The notes under the pieces are model-generated. The model was not told the DNA's origin and ran no database searches. It saw only the letters and a list, made by a program, of their open reading frames with translations. The translations under genes and the position numbers were made by a program. 64,000 nucleotides of DNA from 34-65-8 sp963529855 (GTDB taxonomy: Bacteria > Pseudomonadota > Alphaproteobacteria > Sphingomonadales > Sphingomonadaceae): NCBI GenBank assembly GCA_963529855.1, contig CAURZK010000003.1, forward strand, positions 186,001 through 250,000. The letters run 5' to 3'. This document shows, piece after piece, positions 15,651 to 23,847 of this stretch. Position 1 is the first letter of the stretch, and every line of letters begins with the position of its first letter.

Positions 15651-16345
15651 CCCAGATGCTCGGCGAAGAACGCGGCTGTGCGCTCGTCCGCCAGCTGAGC
15701 GGCGGCATCGTCGCGGCGCTTGCCAAATTCGGTGGCGAAACCGTGATCGAGCCCCTCGTAATCATGCAGCGTTACCTTGGGATGATCGTCCAACCCTTCA
15801 TGCATGGCGGCCTGCGTGGCCTTGTCGACGAAGCCATCTTCGGTCGGGATATGCAGCATCACCGGATGGGCAATGGCGTGTTTTTCCCTCAGCAAGCCGT
15901 CGATGCCGACCCCGTAATAACCGACGCTGGCATCGATATCGGTACGCGCTGCGGTCATGAAGGCGAGCCGCCCGCCAAGGCAATATCCCACGCACCCCAC
16001 CTTGCTAACACCTTCGACCTGGCGCAGGTGATGGATCGTCGCCTCGATATCGCGAATACCCTGGTCCTGATCGAACTTGCCCATCCACCCGAGCGCTTGC
16101 TGGAATTCCGGCTCGATATCGGGATCAAGCTCGATCCCGGGCTGCAGCCGCCAGAAAAGGTCGGGCGCCAGTGCGAGATAGCCGTCCTCGGCCAGGCGGT
16201 CGCACTTGCGGCGAATTCCGGCGTTTACCCCGAAAATTTCCTGGATCACGATTATCGCTGCGCGCGGTTCTCCCGCGGGACGCGCGATATATCCGGTGAA
16301 GCTGTCGTTCCCCGAAAGCGTGTTGATGGTGACGGTACCGCTCAT
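15647..16345 (-). CDS. Dienelactone hydrolase family protein
   Basis: A 232-residue alpha/beta hydrolase. The nucleophile is a cysteine in GYCLGG, as in dienelactone hydrolases. The Glu in VIQEIFGVN and the His in GLDHGFATE complete the usual active site, with an Asp in PTEDGFV. Substrates may be dienelactone-like or other esters; no ring-cleavage genes are nearby, so a role in aromatic breakdown is not supported by context. A GGAGAG ribosome-binding site precedes the ATG. Confidence 0.88.
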   Translation of the reverse strand: MSGTVTINTLSGNDSFTGYIARPAGEPRAAIIVIQEIFGVNAGIRRKCDRLAEDGYLALAPDLFWRLQPGIELDPDIEPEFQQALGWMGKFDQDQGIRDIEATIHHLRQVEGVSKVGCVGYCLGGRLAFMTAARTDIDASVGYYGVGIDGLLREKHAIAHPVMLHIPTEDGFVDKATQAAMHEGLDDHPKVTLHDYEGLDHGFATEFGKRRDDAAAQLADERTAAFFAEHLG

Positions 16346-16369
16346 TCTCGTCTCTCCTTCGGCTATGGA

Positions 16370-16398
16370 ACCTAGCCCTTGCGCAGCGGGCGTGGCAA
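16370..16398 (-). promoter_or_regulatory. Candidate promoter of the dienelactone hydrolase operon
   Basis: Minus strand TTGCCA (16393-16398), 17-bp spacer, CTAGGT (16370-16375), with a short leader containing GGAGAG before the ATG at 16345. This is one of several CTAG-type -10 boxes in the window. Confidence 0.4.
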
Positions 16399-16438
16399 AC
16401 CCAGTTTGCGGGTGCCAGCGTAACGGAGAATTCAGACG

Positions 16439-16687
16439 ATGAAGGTCCAGATCGAAATCGATTGTACGCCTGAAGAAGCGCGGACCTTCATGGGCCTGCC
16501 GGACGTCAGCAAGGCCAATGACGTCTATGTCGAGGCATTGGCCAAGGCGATGAAGGGCGTATCCAATCCCGAACAGCTGCAGGATTATGCCAAGCAGTTG
16601 GCGCCGATGGGGCAGCTGGGGCTGAAGATGTTCCAGAGCTTCGTCGAAGGCGCAACCACCGCGGCGAACAAGTCGAAGGGCGGCTGA
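16439..16687 (+). CDS. DUF6489 family small protein
   Basis: An 82-residue protein matching the small sphingomonad family DUF6489: it begins MKVQIEIDCTPEEARTFMGL and continues with an amphipathic helix and a Lys-rich tail. No catalytic residues or membrane segment are evident. The ATG follows a GGAGAA ribosome-binding site. It lies 18 nt upstream of mnmE and may be co-transcribed with it. Confidence 0.75.
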   Translation: MKVQIEIDCTPEEARTFMGLPDVSKANDVYVEALAKAMKGVSNPEQLQDYAKQLAPMGQLGLKMFQSFVEGATTAANKSKGG

Positions 16688-16705
16688 CGCACCCCCTCAC
16701 ATTCG

Positions 16706-17980
16706 ATGGATACCATCTTCGCCCTCTCGAGCGGCGCGCCGCCAGCCGGGATCGCTGTCGTGCGCGTAAGCGGTCCCCATGCGCGTGGTGCCATCTCGGC
16801 ACTTGCGGGAACCGTGCCAGCCGCACGGCGCGCCGTCACGCGCGTGTTACGGGATGGGGACGGGGGGGAGTTGGACCGGGCGCTGGTCCTGTATTTGCCC
16901 GGGCCCGGAACTGCGACGGGCGAAGATGTGGCCGAATTTCATCTTCATGGCGGCCGCGCAGTCGTTAACGCTGTCGAGAGGGCGTTGGCCGACCTGGCTT
17001 TCACACGCCAGGCAGAGCCGGGCGAATTCACTCGCCGCGCTTTCAGCAACGGGCGCATTGATCTGGCGGAGGCGGAGGGACTGGCCGATCTGCTCGCCGC
17101 TGAAACCGAGCTCCAGCGCCGCAGCGCGATTGCGATGGCGGGTGGTACCCTGTCGCGGCAAGTCACCGCGTGGCGCGATACCGTGCTGATGCTTTCCGCG
17201 CGGATCGAGGCAGCTCTCGATTTCGGGGATGAGGATGACGTCGAGCAGGTCCCGACCGCATTTTATGACGATGTTTCAGCGTTGGTGGCCGTGCTTTCGC
17301 AATGGCTCGCACGCCCCCGTGCCGAGACATTGCGCGACGGCTTTCGGGTCGTCCTTGCAGGGCCGCCGAACGCCGGCAAGTCCACCCTGTTCAATGCCTT
17401 GGTCGATAGCGACGCCGCGATAACGGCGCCCACCGCCGGGACTACGCGCGACGTGCTCGAGCGGTCAGTGGCGATCGGCGGCGTGCCATTCACCTTTGTC
17501 GACACGGCTGGACTCCACGACGGAACCGGAGACGCGATCGAGGCAATCGGGATCGAGCGCGCGCATCTGCAGGTCGCGCGTGCCGATCTGGTCTTGTGGC
17601 TCGGGCCGGAGGGGGCCGGACCGCCGGGGGCTTGTGAAATAGACGCGAAATGTGATCTCTCGGCGACGCAGGGGAAGCATGCTGCCCGACACCGCATTTC
17701 AGCGCTTACCGGTCAAGGGATCGATGAATTGCGCCGTGCTTTGATCGGTGTTGCGCTCGGCAAGATGCCAAAACCGGGTGAAACGACACTCAATCGAAGG
17801 CAACACGACCTTACAACGTCAGCACACGAGGCGCTGACTGCGATCGTGCGGCATGAAGATCTGTTGCTGACGGCTGAGAAACTGCGAATGGCTCGAGTGG
17901 CATTCGACCGGCTGATTGGACGCAGTTCGACAGAGGACATGCTCGATGCCTTGTTCGGGCGGTTTTGCATCGGGAAGTGA
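16706..17980 (+). CDS. mnmE: tRNA-modification GTPase MnmE (TrmE)
   Basis: A 424-residue protein with an N-terminal tetrahydrofolate-binding domain (about residues 1-115), a helical domain and an inserted G domain (G1 GPPNAGKSTLFNAL, G3 DTAG). The invariant C-terminus FCIGK is intact. With MnmG it installs the carboxymethylaminomethyl group on U34 of certain tRNAs. The stop codon abuts the perfect parS site. Confidence 0.96.
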   Translation: MDTIFALSSGAPPAGIAVVRVSGPHARGAISALAGTVPAARRAVTRVLRDGDGGELDRALVLYLPGPGTATGEDVAEFHLHGGRAVVNAVERALADLAFTRQAEPGEFTRRAFSNGRIDLAEAEGLADLLAAETELQRRSAIAMAGGTLSRQVTAWRDTVLMLSARIEAALDFGDEDDVEQVPTAFYDDVSALVAVLSQWLARPRAETLRDGFRVVLAGPPNAGKSTLFNALVDSDAAITAPTAGTTRDVLERSVAIGGVPFTFVDTAGLHDGTGDAIEAIGIERAHLQVARADLVLWLGPEGAGPPGACEIDAKCDLSATQGKHAARHRISALTGQGIDELRRALIGVALGKMPKPGETTLNRRQHDLTTSAHEALTAIVRHEDLLLTAEKLRMARVAFDRLIGRSSTEDMLDALFGRFCIGK

Positions 17981-17996
17981 TGTTTCACGTGAAACA
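17981..17996. other. parS: parS centromere site, perfect consensus
   Basis: TGTTTCACGTGAAACA, the perfect 16-bp ParB-binding palindrome. It begins on the base after the mnmE stop and lies 18 bp upstream of the mnmG promoter -35, in the same operon region as parAB. Confidence 0.97.
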
Positions 17997-18013
17997 CAGG
18001 CTTGCCCCAGCGT

Positions 18014-18041
18014 TTGACCCTGGGCGACAGCGCGGCTAGTT
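18014..18041 (+). promoter_or_regulatory. Candidate promoter of mnmG-rsmG-parA-parB
   Basis: TTGACC (18014-18019), 16-bp spacer, CTAGTT (18036-18041). CTAG ends 10 nt before the mnmG ATG and no Shine-Dalgarno sequence is visible, suggesting leaderless translation. The adjacent parS suggests ParB could influence this promoter. Confidence 0.45.
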
Positions 18042-18049
18042 CCCCGATC

Positions 18050-19903
18050 ATGCGCGAGTACGATATTCTGGTAGTCGGCGGCGGTCACGCCGGCGTCGAG
18101 GCAGCATGTGTCGCGGCGCGTATGGGCGCGCGCGTAGCGTTGGTCAGCTTCGATCTCGATGCAATCGGGGCGATGAGTTGCAACCCGGCGATTGGCGGAC
18201 TGGGCAAAGGACATCTGGTCCGTGAAGTCGATGCATTTGATGGAGTGATAGCGCGCGCTGCCGATGCGGGGGCCATCCATTACCGGATGCTCAACCTATC
18301 CAAGGGGAGCGCCGTCTGGGGACCCCGGGTTCAGGCCGATCGCAAGCGGTTCAAGGCGGCAGTGCAGCGCATTGTACGCGCTCAGCACGATTTGGATTTG
18401 ATCGCCGGCGAAGCAGCAGCGTTGCGGATCGAGCAGGGCAGGGTTGCTGGCCTCGATCTGGCAGATGGGACGACGCTTGCTGCTAACGCCGTGGTCCTAT
18501 GCACGGGCACCTTTCTGGGCGGAATCCTCCATCGTGGTGAGGAGCGGTTTGAAGGGGGCCGAGTGGGCGAGGCTTCGGCCCAGCGTCTCGCCGCGCAATT
18601 GCGCGAAGCCGTTTTACCGATGGCACGGCTCAAGACGGGGACACCGCCGCGGCTCGACGGGCGGACCATCGATTGGGCCGTGCTGGAAGAACAGCCAAGC
18701 GACACCAGCGACTGGACGATGTCGCCCGTGTCACCTGGCCGGGTAAATCCGCAAGTCTTCTGCGCAATCACCCGCACCAATGCAGCGAGCCATGACGTAA
18801 TTCGCGCCAACCTCCATCGCTCCCCCCTGTTCTCCGGCGCAATAGGTGCTCAGGGCCCTCGCTATTGTCCATCGATCGAAGACAAGATCCACCGGTTTGG
18901 CGATCGTGATGGGCATCAGGTTTTTCTCGAGCCAGAGGGACTCGATAGTCACCTGGTCTACCCCAACGGCATCAGCACATCGTTACCGGCCGACGTCCAG
19001 CTAGCCATGTTGCGTACGATGCCGGGTTTGTCGCACGTGGAAATGGAAGTGCCGGGGTATGCGGTCGAATACGATCACATCGACCCCCGTGCGTTGGCCT
19101 CTTCCCTCGAATGCCGGGAAATCCCCGGACTGTACTGTGCCGGCCAGATCAATGGCACGACAGGGTATGAGGAAGCGGCAGCGCAGGGTCTGGTCGCCGG
19201 ATTGAATGCCGCATCGAAAGCCCTGGGACGACAGCCGGCACCTATCGACCGGGCCAATTCCTACCTGGCCGTGATGGTAGACGATCTGACCCTGCAAGGG
19301 GTCAGCGAGCCATACCGGATGTTGACTGCCCGCGCGGAGTATCGCTTGCGTCTGCGCGCCAATAATGCCGCGACCCGACTCACGCCGCTTGCCATCGCCG
19401 CGGGTTGCGTCAGCGATGAACGCCGGAACTGGTTCGAGGCCCGCGAGGAAAAGATTCAGCAATGGCGCGCCGCATTGGAACGTGAAGTGACTTCATCAGC
19501 CTTGGCAGAGGAGGGGATTCCTGTTCGACGCGATGGTGGACGCCGTACCTTGGCAGAATGGTTGGCGCACGATGGCATTGAACTGGACACGTTGGCCCCG
19601 TGGCTGCCGGACGATCTTTTACCCGATGATATCGCGCACGAAGTCGCTGAGGATGCGGCATATGCGCCCTATCTCGCTCGGCAGGAGGCAGAGCTGCGTG
19701 ATCTCCGAGCGAGTGAGGCGGTCAATTTGCCTCCGGACTTTCCCTTTGCTGCCGTGCCGGGCCTCTCCAATGAAATGGTCGAACGGCTGAGTGCTGCACG
19801 GCCCGGCACGCTCGCGGCTGCGGGGCGAGTGCCGGGCGTTACACCAGCGGCACTTTCCGCATTGCTCGTCCACACGCGCAAATTCGACCGAGACGCAGCA
19901 TGA
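18050..19903 (+). CDS. mnmG: tRNA uridine-34 modification enzyme MnmG (GidA)
   Basis: A 617-residue FAD enzyme, partner of MnmE. The dinucleotide-binding motif VVGGGHAGVEA is at the N-terminus, followed by SCNPAIGGLGKGHLVREVDA, PRYCPSIEDKI and GQINGTTGYEEAAAQG. The start at 18050 is family-standard; an upstream in-frame start (18002) would overlap the promoter. It leads a run ending in parB, with 4-nt overlaps between all genes. Confidence 0.97.
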   Translation: MREYDILVVGGGHAGVEAACVAARMGARVALVSFDLDAIGAMSCNPAIGGLGKGHLVREVDAFDGVIARAADAGAIHYRMLNLSKGSAVWGPRVQADRKRFKAAVQRIVRAQHDLDLIAGEAAALRIEQGRVAGLDLADGTTLAANAVVLCTGTFLGGILHRGEERFEGGRVGEASAQRLAAQLREAVLPMARLKTGTPPRLDGRTIDWAVLEEQPSDTSDWTMSPVSPGRVNPQVFCAITRTNAASHDVIRANLHRSPLFSGAIGAQGPRYCPSIEDKIHRFGDRDGHQVFLEPEGLDSHLVYPNGISTSLPADVQLAMLRTMPGLSHVEMEVPGYAVEYDHIDPRALASSLECREIPGLYCAGQINGTTGYEEAAAQGLVAGLNAASKALGRQPAPIDRANSYLAVMVDDLTLQGVSEPYRMLTARAEYRLRLRANNAATRLTPLAIAAGCVSDERRNWFEAREEKIQQWRAALEREVTSSALAEEGIPVRRDGGRRTLAEWLAHDGIELDTLAPWLPDDLLPDDIAHEVAEDAAYAPYLARQEAELRDLRASEAVNLPPDFPFAAVPGLSNEMVERLSAARPGTLAAAGRVPGVTPAALSALLVHTRKFDRDAA

Positions 19904-20538
19904 TCGTCGACGAAGTTTCCGCTCAGCAATACGTGCGAACGCATGCGGACGACCCGGCTGCAATGGACCGGATCACTTTGCTCATCGATCGCCTGACCGA
20001 GGAAAATGCGCGACAAAATCTCGTTGCTGAGGCGACATTGCCAGTCGTGTGGCAGCGTCATATCGCAGATAGTGCGCAACTGCTCGACTATGTTCCACGT
20101 GGAACAGCGCCGTGGCTCGACCTGGGCAGTGGGGCAGGGTTTCCAGGCCTGGTCATCGCCATTCTGCGACCGAACGACGAAATCGTCCTGATCGAATCGC
20201 GTACCAAAAGAATCGTTTGGCTCGGCCGGATGGTCGAGGAACTGGCTCTAGCCAATTGCCGGGTCGAAGGGCGCCGATTGGAGCAGGTTCAAAGTCAGCC
20301 CGCCGCAGCGATCACTGCGCGCGCATTTGCTCCGTTGCGGGACATCCTTGCGCTATCCGCCCGATTTTCCACAGCACACACCCGCTACGTGTTGCCGAAA
20401 GGACGTTCTGCAGCGCAGGAATTGGCAGACGCACCGAAATGGATTCGACAAGGGTTCCACGTGGAACATTCGTTGACTGATAATGATGCGGGAATCGTCG
20501 TCGGAACACTCGGCAAGGAGGCGAGAGCGAGACTGTGA
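19900..20538 (+). CDS. rsmG: 16S rRNA (guanine-527-N7)-methyltransferase RsmG
   Basis: A 212-residue SAM-dependent methyltransferase with the GidB signature DLGSGAGFPGLVIAI (about residues 72-86). It methylates G527 of 16S rRNA. It overlaps mnmG and parA by 4 nt each. Its coding sequence contains two parS-like palindromes that are read in different frames (peptides VPRGT and FHVEH), so they reflect DNA-level constraint rather than a protein repeat. Confidence 0.96.
   Translation: MIVDEVSAQQYVRTHADDPAAMDRITLLIDRLTEENARQNLVAEATLPVVWQRHIADSAQLLDYVPRGTAPWLDLGSGAGFPGLVIAILRPNDEIVLIESRTKRIVWLGRMVEELALANCRVEGRRLEQVQSQPAAAITARAFAPLRDILALSARFSTAHTRYVLPKGRSAAQELADAPKWIRQGFHVEHSLTDNDAGIVVGTLGKEARARL
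20091..20106. other. parS: parS variant 1 inside rsmG
   Basis: TGTTCCACGTGGAACA, a perfect 16-bp palindrome differing from the consensus by one symmetric base pair (T5 to C, A12 to G). It keeps the CACGTG core and the GTT/AAC arms. Confidence 0.85.
20453..20468. other. parS: parS variant 2 inside rsmG
   Basis: GGTTCCACGTGGAACA: the same central 14-bp palindrome as variant 1 with a changed first base. Confidence 0.8.
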
Positions 20539-21311
20539 TCACCATCGCAATCGCCAACCAAAAGGGTGGGGTCGGCAAAACGACCACCGCAATCAACATC
20601 GCGACGGCCATGGCGGCAACTGGTTGGAAAACTTTGCTGATCGACCTTGATCCGCAGGGAAATGCTTCTACCGGGCTGGGGATCGGTACTGATTTGCGGG
20701 AACGGTCGAGTTATGATCTGCTCGTCGAACAGATGCCGCTCGCCGAATGCGTGTCACCGACATCCATACCTGGTCTCGACCTAGTGCCGGCCACGGTCGA
20801 CTTGAGCGGCGCGGAGGTGGAACTGGTCTCGGTCGACAACCGTACCGCGCGGCTGTCATCAGCCATCGCCGGGCATGCAGATCACGAGATCTGCTTTATC
20901 GATTGTCCGCCTTCGCTGGGGCTGCTCACGCTCAACGCGCTGGGCGCGGCCGACACTTTGCTTGTGCCGCTTCAATGCGAGTTCTTCGCGCTTGAAGGTC
21001 TGAGCCAACTGCTAACCACCGTCGAACGGGTGCAGCAACGCTTCAATCCCGATCTCGGCATCATTGGTGTCGTGCTGACGATGTTCGACCGTCGCAACCG
21101 CTTGACGGATCAGGTTGCGGACGACGTGCGCGATTGCCTGGGCAAGCTGGTGTTCGAATCGGTGATCCCGCGAAACGTCCGGTTGTCCGAAGCGCCAAGT
21201 CACGGTTTGCCTGCGTTGGTGTATGATCACAATTGCGCCGGGAGCCGCGCTTATATCGCGCTGGCCCGCGAACTGATCGGGCGTCTGCCAGAACGAAGGA
21301 AGGCTGCATGA
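20535..21311 (+). CDS. parA: Chromosome partitioning ATPase ParA
   Basis: A 258-residue ParA/Soj-type ATPase. The deviant Walker A KGGVGKTT is near the N-terminus and Walker A' FIDCPPSLG follows. It forms the DNA-bound gradient that moves ParB-parS complexes to the pole. It starts with GTG in a GTGA overlap with rsmG. The short N-terminus, with no DNA-binding extension, is typical of chromosomal ParA. Confidence 0.97.
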   Translation: MITIAIANQKGGVGKTTTAINIATAMAATGWKTLLIDLDPQGNASTGLGIGTDLRERSSYDLLVEQMPLAECVSPTSIPGLDLVPATVDLSGAEVELVSVDNRTARLSSAIAGHADHEICFIDCPPSLGLLTLNALGAADTLLVPLQCEFFALEGLSQLLTTVERVQQRFNPDLGIIGVVLTMFDRRNRLTDQVADDVRDCLGKLVFESVIPRNVRLSEAPSHGLPALVYDHNCAGSRAYIALARELIGRLPERRKAA

Positions 21312-22258
21312 GCGAACCTGCCGATACTGCCACGCCGATTCGCCTCGATCGCAAGAAGAAACTCGGGCGCGGGCTAGGCGCCTTGCTGGGCGAAACGCGG
21401 CGGGAAGAACCTCTGGTGTCGGGTAGCCCCGAAGAGGGGGAGGGGGCCTCGCTGGCCGGGCGAAAGTCCGGGCTGGCTTCGCTGCCCGTTTCCGCCATCG
21501 AACCATTACCGGGTCAGCCTCGGCGCCATTTCGACGAAGCTGCACTGGACGAATTGGCTGAATCGATCGCTGCGCGCGGCGTGATTCAACCAGTCATCGT
21601 CCGTCCGCTGGCGGGTGGGCGTTATCAGCTCGTCGCAGGTGAACGTCGCTGGCGCGCTGCGCAGCGCGCCCGGCTTCACGAGATTCCTGCGCTGGTCCGC
21701 GAACTGGATGAGCGCGAGGTAATGGCGCTGGCGCTGATCGAAAATATCCAGCGCGAAGATCTCAACCCGGTCGAGGAAGCGCGGGCATATCAGCGGCTCG
21801 CTGAACATGAAGAGATGACCCAGGCGGATATCGCCAAGCTGGTCGACAAATCGCGCAGCCACGTGGCCAATCTTCAGCGATTGCTGGCTCTCCCCGGCGA
21901 AGTGCTTGATATGGTGGAAGAAGGTGGGCTGTCGATGGGGCATGCCCGCGCGCTTATCGGCAATGATCGCGCGGTCGAGCTGGCCCGAAAGGCGGCGTCG
22001 GACAAGCTGTCCGTGCGTGAAGTCGAGGCATTGGCGCGGAGCGATGCCCCGCCGACGCAGCGCCGCACTCGGACATCGCGCGATCCCGCCAAGGATGCCG
22101 ACATTGCCGCGGTACAAAGCCATCTCGAGGAATTTCTCGGCCTGTCGGTGCGGATCAAGACCGACACCGATCCGCGTTCCGGCCAGGTAACGATCCGCTA
22201 CCGCACCCTCGACCAGCTCGACCTGATTTGTCAGCGCCTGACGGGCGGCGGGATCTGA
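21308..22258 (+). CDS. parB: Chromosome partitioning protein ParB (CTPase)
   Basis: A 316-residue ParB. An N-terminal ParA-interacting segment (KKKLGRGLGALLGE) is followed by the CTP-binding/ParB-N domain (VIVRPLAGGRYQLVAGERR, ENIQREDLNPVEEA), a helix-turn-helix for parS binding (MTQADIAKLVDKSRSHVANL) and a C-terminal dimerisation domain. ATGA overlap with parA. It clamps onto the parS sites 1-4 kb upstream and should interact with the PopZ-like protein at the pole. Confidence 0.97.
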   Translation: MSEPADTATPIRLDRKKKLGRGLGALLGETRREEPLVSGSPEEGEGASLAGRKSGLASLPVSAIEPLPGQPRRHFDEAALDELAESIAARGVIQPVIVRPLAGGRYQLVAGERRWRAAQRARLHEIPALVRELDEREVMALALIENIQREDLNPVEEARAYQRLAEHEEMTQADIAKLVDKSRSHVANLQRLLALPGEVLDMVEEGGLSMGHARALIGNDRAVELARKAASDKLSVREVEALARSDAPPTQRRTRTSRDPAKDADIAAVQSHLEEFLGLSVRIKTDTDPRSGQVTIRYRTLDQLDLICQRLTGGGI

Positions 22259-22262
22259 CCAG

Positions 22263-22293
22263 GCGCCGCCGCGAGCGAGAAGTCGCGCGGCGC
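22263..22293. terminator. GC-rich hairpin between convergent parB and glycine-zipper gene
   Basis: GCGCCGCCGCGA and TCGCGCGGCGC form a long stem with one bulge in the 60-bp convergent gap. It lacks a T-tract, so it is a weak or Rho-assisted terminator candidate. Confidence 0.35.
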
Positions 22294-22318
22294 AACCCGG
22301 GCGGCAGCGAGCAGAGCC

Positions 22319-23176
22319 CTATTTCCTGATTCGCTTGACCCTGGTCGCTGCGGGTTGGGGCGGGTGGTGGCGCTCGATCGTGCGGCGCGCCGGGCGGGCA
22401 GACCCTTCGACCCATTCCTCGGTGACCGTTTCCCGGATCACGGCCCGCTGCGGAACCATCACCACCACCGGCACATAAGTCATATGGACGGGCGCGCCAT
22501 AGCCGTAGCCATACCCGGGTCCGTACCCTGGTTGCGGATAGCCGCGCGCCAGATAATCATCCAGGTAGGCTTCGCATTCATCGATGACTCGGTCATCGTC
22601 CCGGTCGCGCGCGGCCGCGCCGATGGCGGTCCCGATCGCAATGCCCGCAAGGCCGCCGACACCGGCGCCGATCAATGTCCCGGCAAGACGTTCCCCGCTT
22701 GCAACCCGGTTGCCGATCACCCCGCCGACAATAGCCCCCAGTACGCCGCCGCCGACGCCGTCCTCGTCGCGCGCGCGCCCATCACCCAGCCGGGCGCGGC
22801 ACTCAGCGAGCCATGCGGCGTGATCGAAACCGGGCTGCGGCGGCGCTGCATAGCGGGGATAGCTGTGGGCGGGCATGGCGTGGTGGTAACGTTCTGGCTG
22901 TACCGGAACGTCGCCGTGGTGGTCGTGGTCGGGCTGGACGGGGGCATCGGCATGATGATCACTGTCGTGCCTTGCGGCATGATCGCCATGCGGCCCGTGA
23001 TCGCCTGGAACGTCCTGCACCACTTCGCCCGGTTGATAGACGACCGGCGGTTCGGCTGGCGCGGGCTGGGCATATTCATATTCACCCGGCGCCTCGACCG
23101 GGTGGGACCATGCGGGAGTAGCGGCAACCAATGCGCAGGCGGCAAGACCCAGCGGAACGGTACGACGAGCGGTCAT
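22319..23176 (-). CDS. Secreted glycine-zipper protein with a His/Asp-rich region
   Basis: A 285-residue protein. The start at 23176 gives a signal peptide (LGLAACALVAATPAWS, residues 9-24). Residues 59-104 are rich in His and Asp with an imperfect repeat (DAPVQPDHDHHG / DVPVQPERYHH), suggesting metal binding. A glycine-zipper 2TM segment follows (about 139-188). After that come Cys201, a Gly/Tyr/Pro-rich stretch (212-228) and a basic C-terminus ending VKRIRK. Similar zipper proteins sit in the outer membrane or periplasm; the function here is unknown. Confidence 0.8.
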   Translation of the reverse strand: MTARRTVPLGLAACALVAATPAWSHPVEAPGEYEYAQPAPAEPPVVYQPGEVVQDVPGDHGPHGDHAARHDSDHHADAPVQPDHDHHGDVPVQPERYHHAMPAHSYPRYAAPPQPGFDHAAWLAECRARLGDGRARDEDGVGGGVLGAIVGGVIGNRVASGERLAGTLIGAGVGGLAGIAIGTAIGAAARDRDDDRVIDECEAYLDDYLARGYPQPGYGPGYGYGYGAPVHMTYVPVVVMVPQRAVIRETVTEEWVEGSARPARRTIERHHPPQPAATRVKRIRK

Positions 23177-23302
23177 GCGAAGAATCCCTGTTGCTGCGGC
23201 AGGGAATGGTCCCCCGCGCGTTAACCTGAAATCTACTATGACATGTTGCAGGTTCCCACGGCTTAGCAATGCCTTGTCCCGAATCGGGGCGTGCGGGCAG
23301 AC

Positions 23303-23785
23303 CTAGATGCGTTCAGCCAGCAGCGCTGCCAACGCTTCGAACCCGGCGGCATCTTCGGCATCGAAGCGTGCAAGGTCGGGACTGTCGAGATCGATCACTG
23401 CGATCACCTGTCCATCGCGCAGCACGGGGACGACCAGTTCCGATCGGCTGGCGGCGTCGCAGGCGATATGGCCGGGAAAGGCATGTACATCCGCAACGAT
23501 CTGCGTTTCGCCGCTTGCAGCAGCAGCGCCGCAGACGCCCCGGCCCAGCGGAATGCGGATGCAAGCGGGTCGTCCGGCGAATGGGCCCAGCACGAGTTCA
23601 CCATCGACCATCCGGTAGAATCCCGCCCAGTTCAGGCCAGGCACGAATTCCCAAACGAGCGCTGCGACGTTCGCCATGTTTGCAACCGCATCGGCCTCCC
23701 CCTCGGTCAGGGCGGCAGCGGCATCGCGCAGCTGGCGGTAAAGCTCGGGCTTATCGACGGTCGTATCGGGGGCGAAATCGTACAT
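23303..23785 (-). CDS. msrC: Free methionine-(R)-sulfoxide reductase (GAF domain)
   Basis: A 160-residue single GAF domain of the fRMsr type. The active-site cysteines lie in PACIRIPLGRGVCG and HIACDAASRSELV, followed by VIAVIDLDSPDLARFD. It repairs free oxidised methionine in the cytosol. The start ATG is 10 nt after a CTAG element on the minus strand, with no clear Shine-Dalgarno sequence. Confidence 0.92.
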   Translation of the reverse strand: MYDFAPDTTVDKPELYRQLRDAAAALTEGEADAVANMANVAALVWEFVPGLNWAGFYRMVDGELVLGPFAGRPACIRIPLGRGVCGAAAASGETQIVADVHAFPGHIACDAASRSELVVPVLRDGQVIAVIDLDSPDLARFDAEDAAGFEALAALLAERI

Positions 23786-23793
23786 GGTCAGCT

Positions 23794-23820
23794 ATCTAGT
23801 CGCCTGCGCCATTGCCGCAA
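23794..23820 (-). promoter_or_regulatory. Candidate msrC promoter
   Basis: Minus strand TTGCGG (23815-23820), 15-bp spacer, CTAGAT (23794-23799), just ahead of the start at 23785. Leaderless arrangement. Confidence 0.35.
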
Positions 23821-23847
23821 GCCCGGGTTGGCCGTATCCATCGCCTC

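Noticed and set aside
16367..16394. EcfG-like GGAAC-N19-CGTG before the DUF6489 gene
   Set aside because: Spacer is longer than the usual 16-17 and the -10 is imperfect.
19029..19044. parS-like TGTCGCACGTGGAAAT inside mnmG
   Set aside because: Keeps CACGTG but breaks both arms and the symmetry; probably coincidence.
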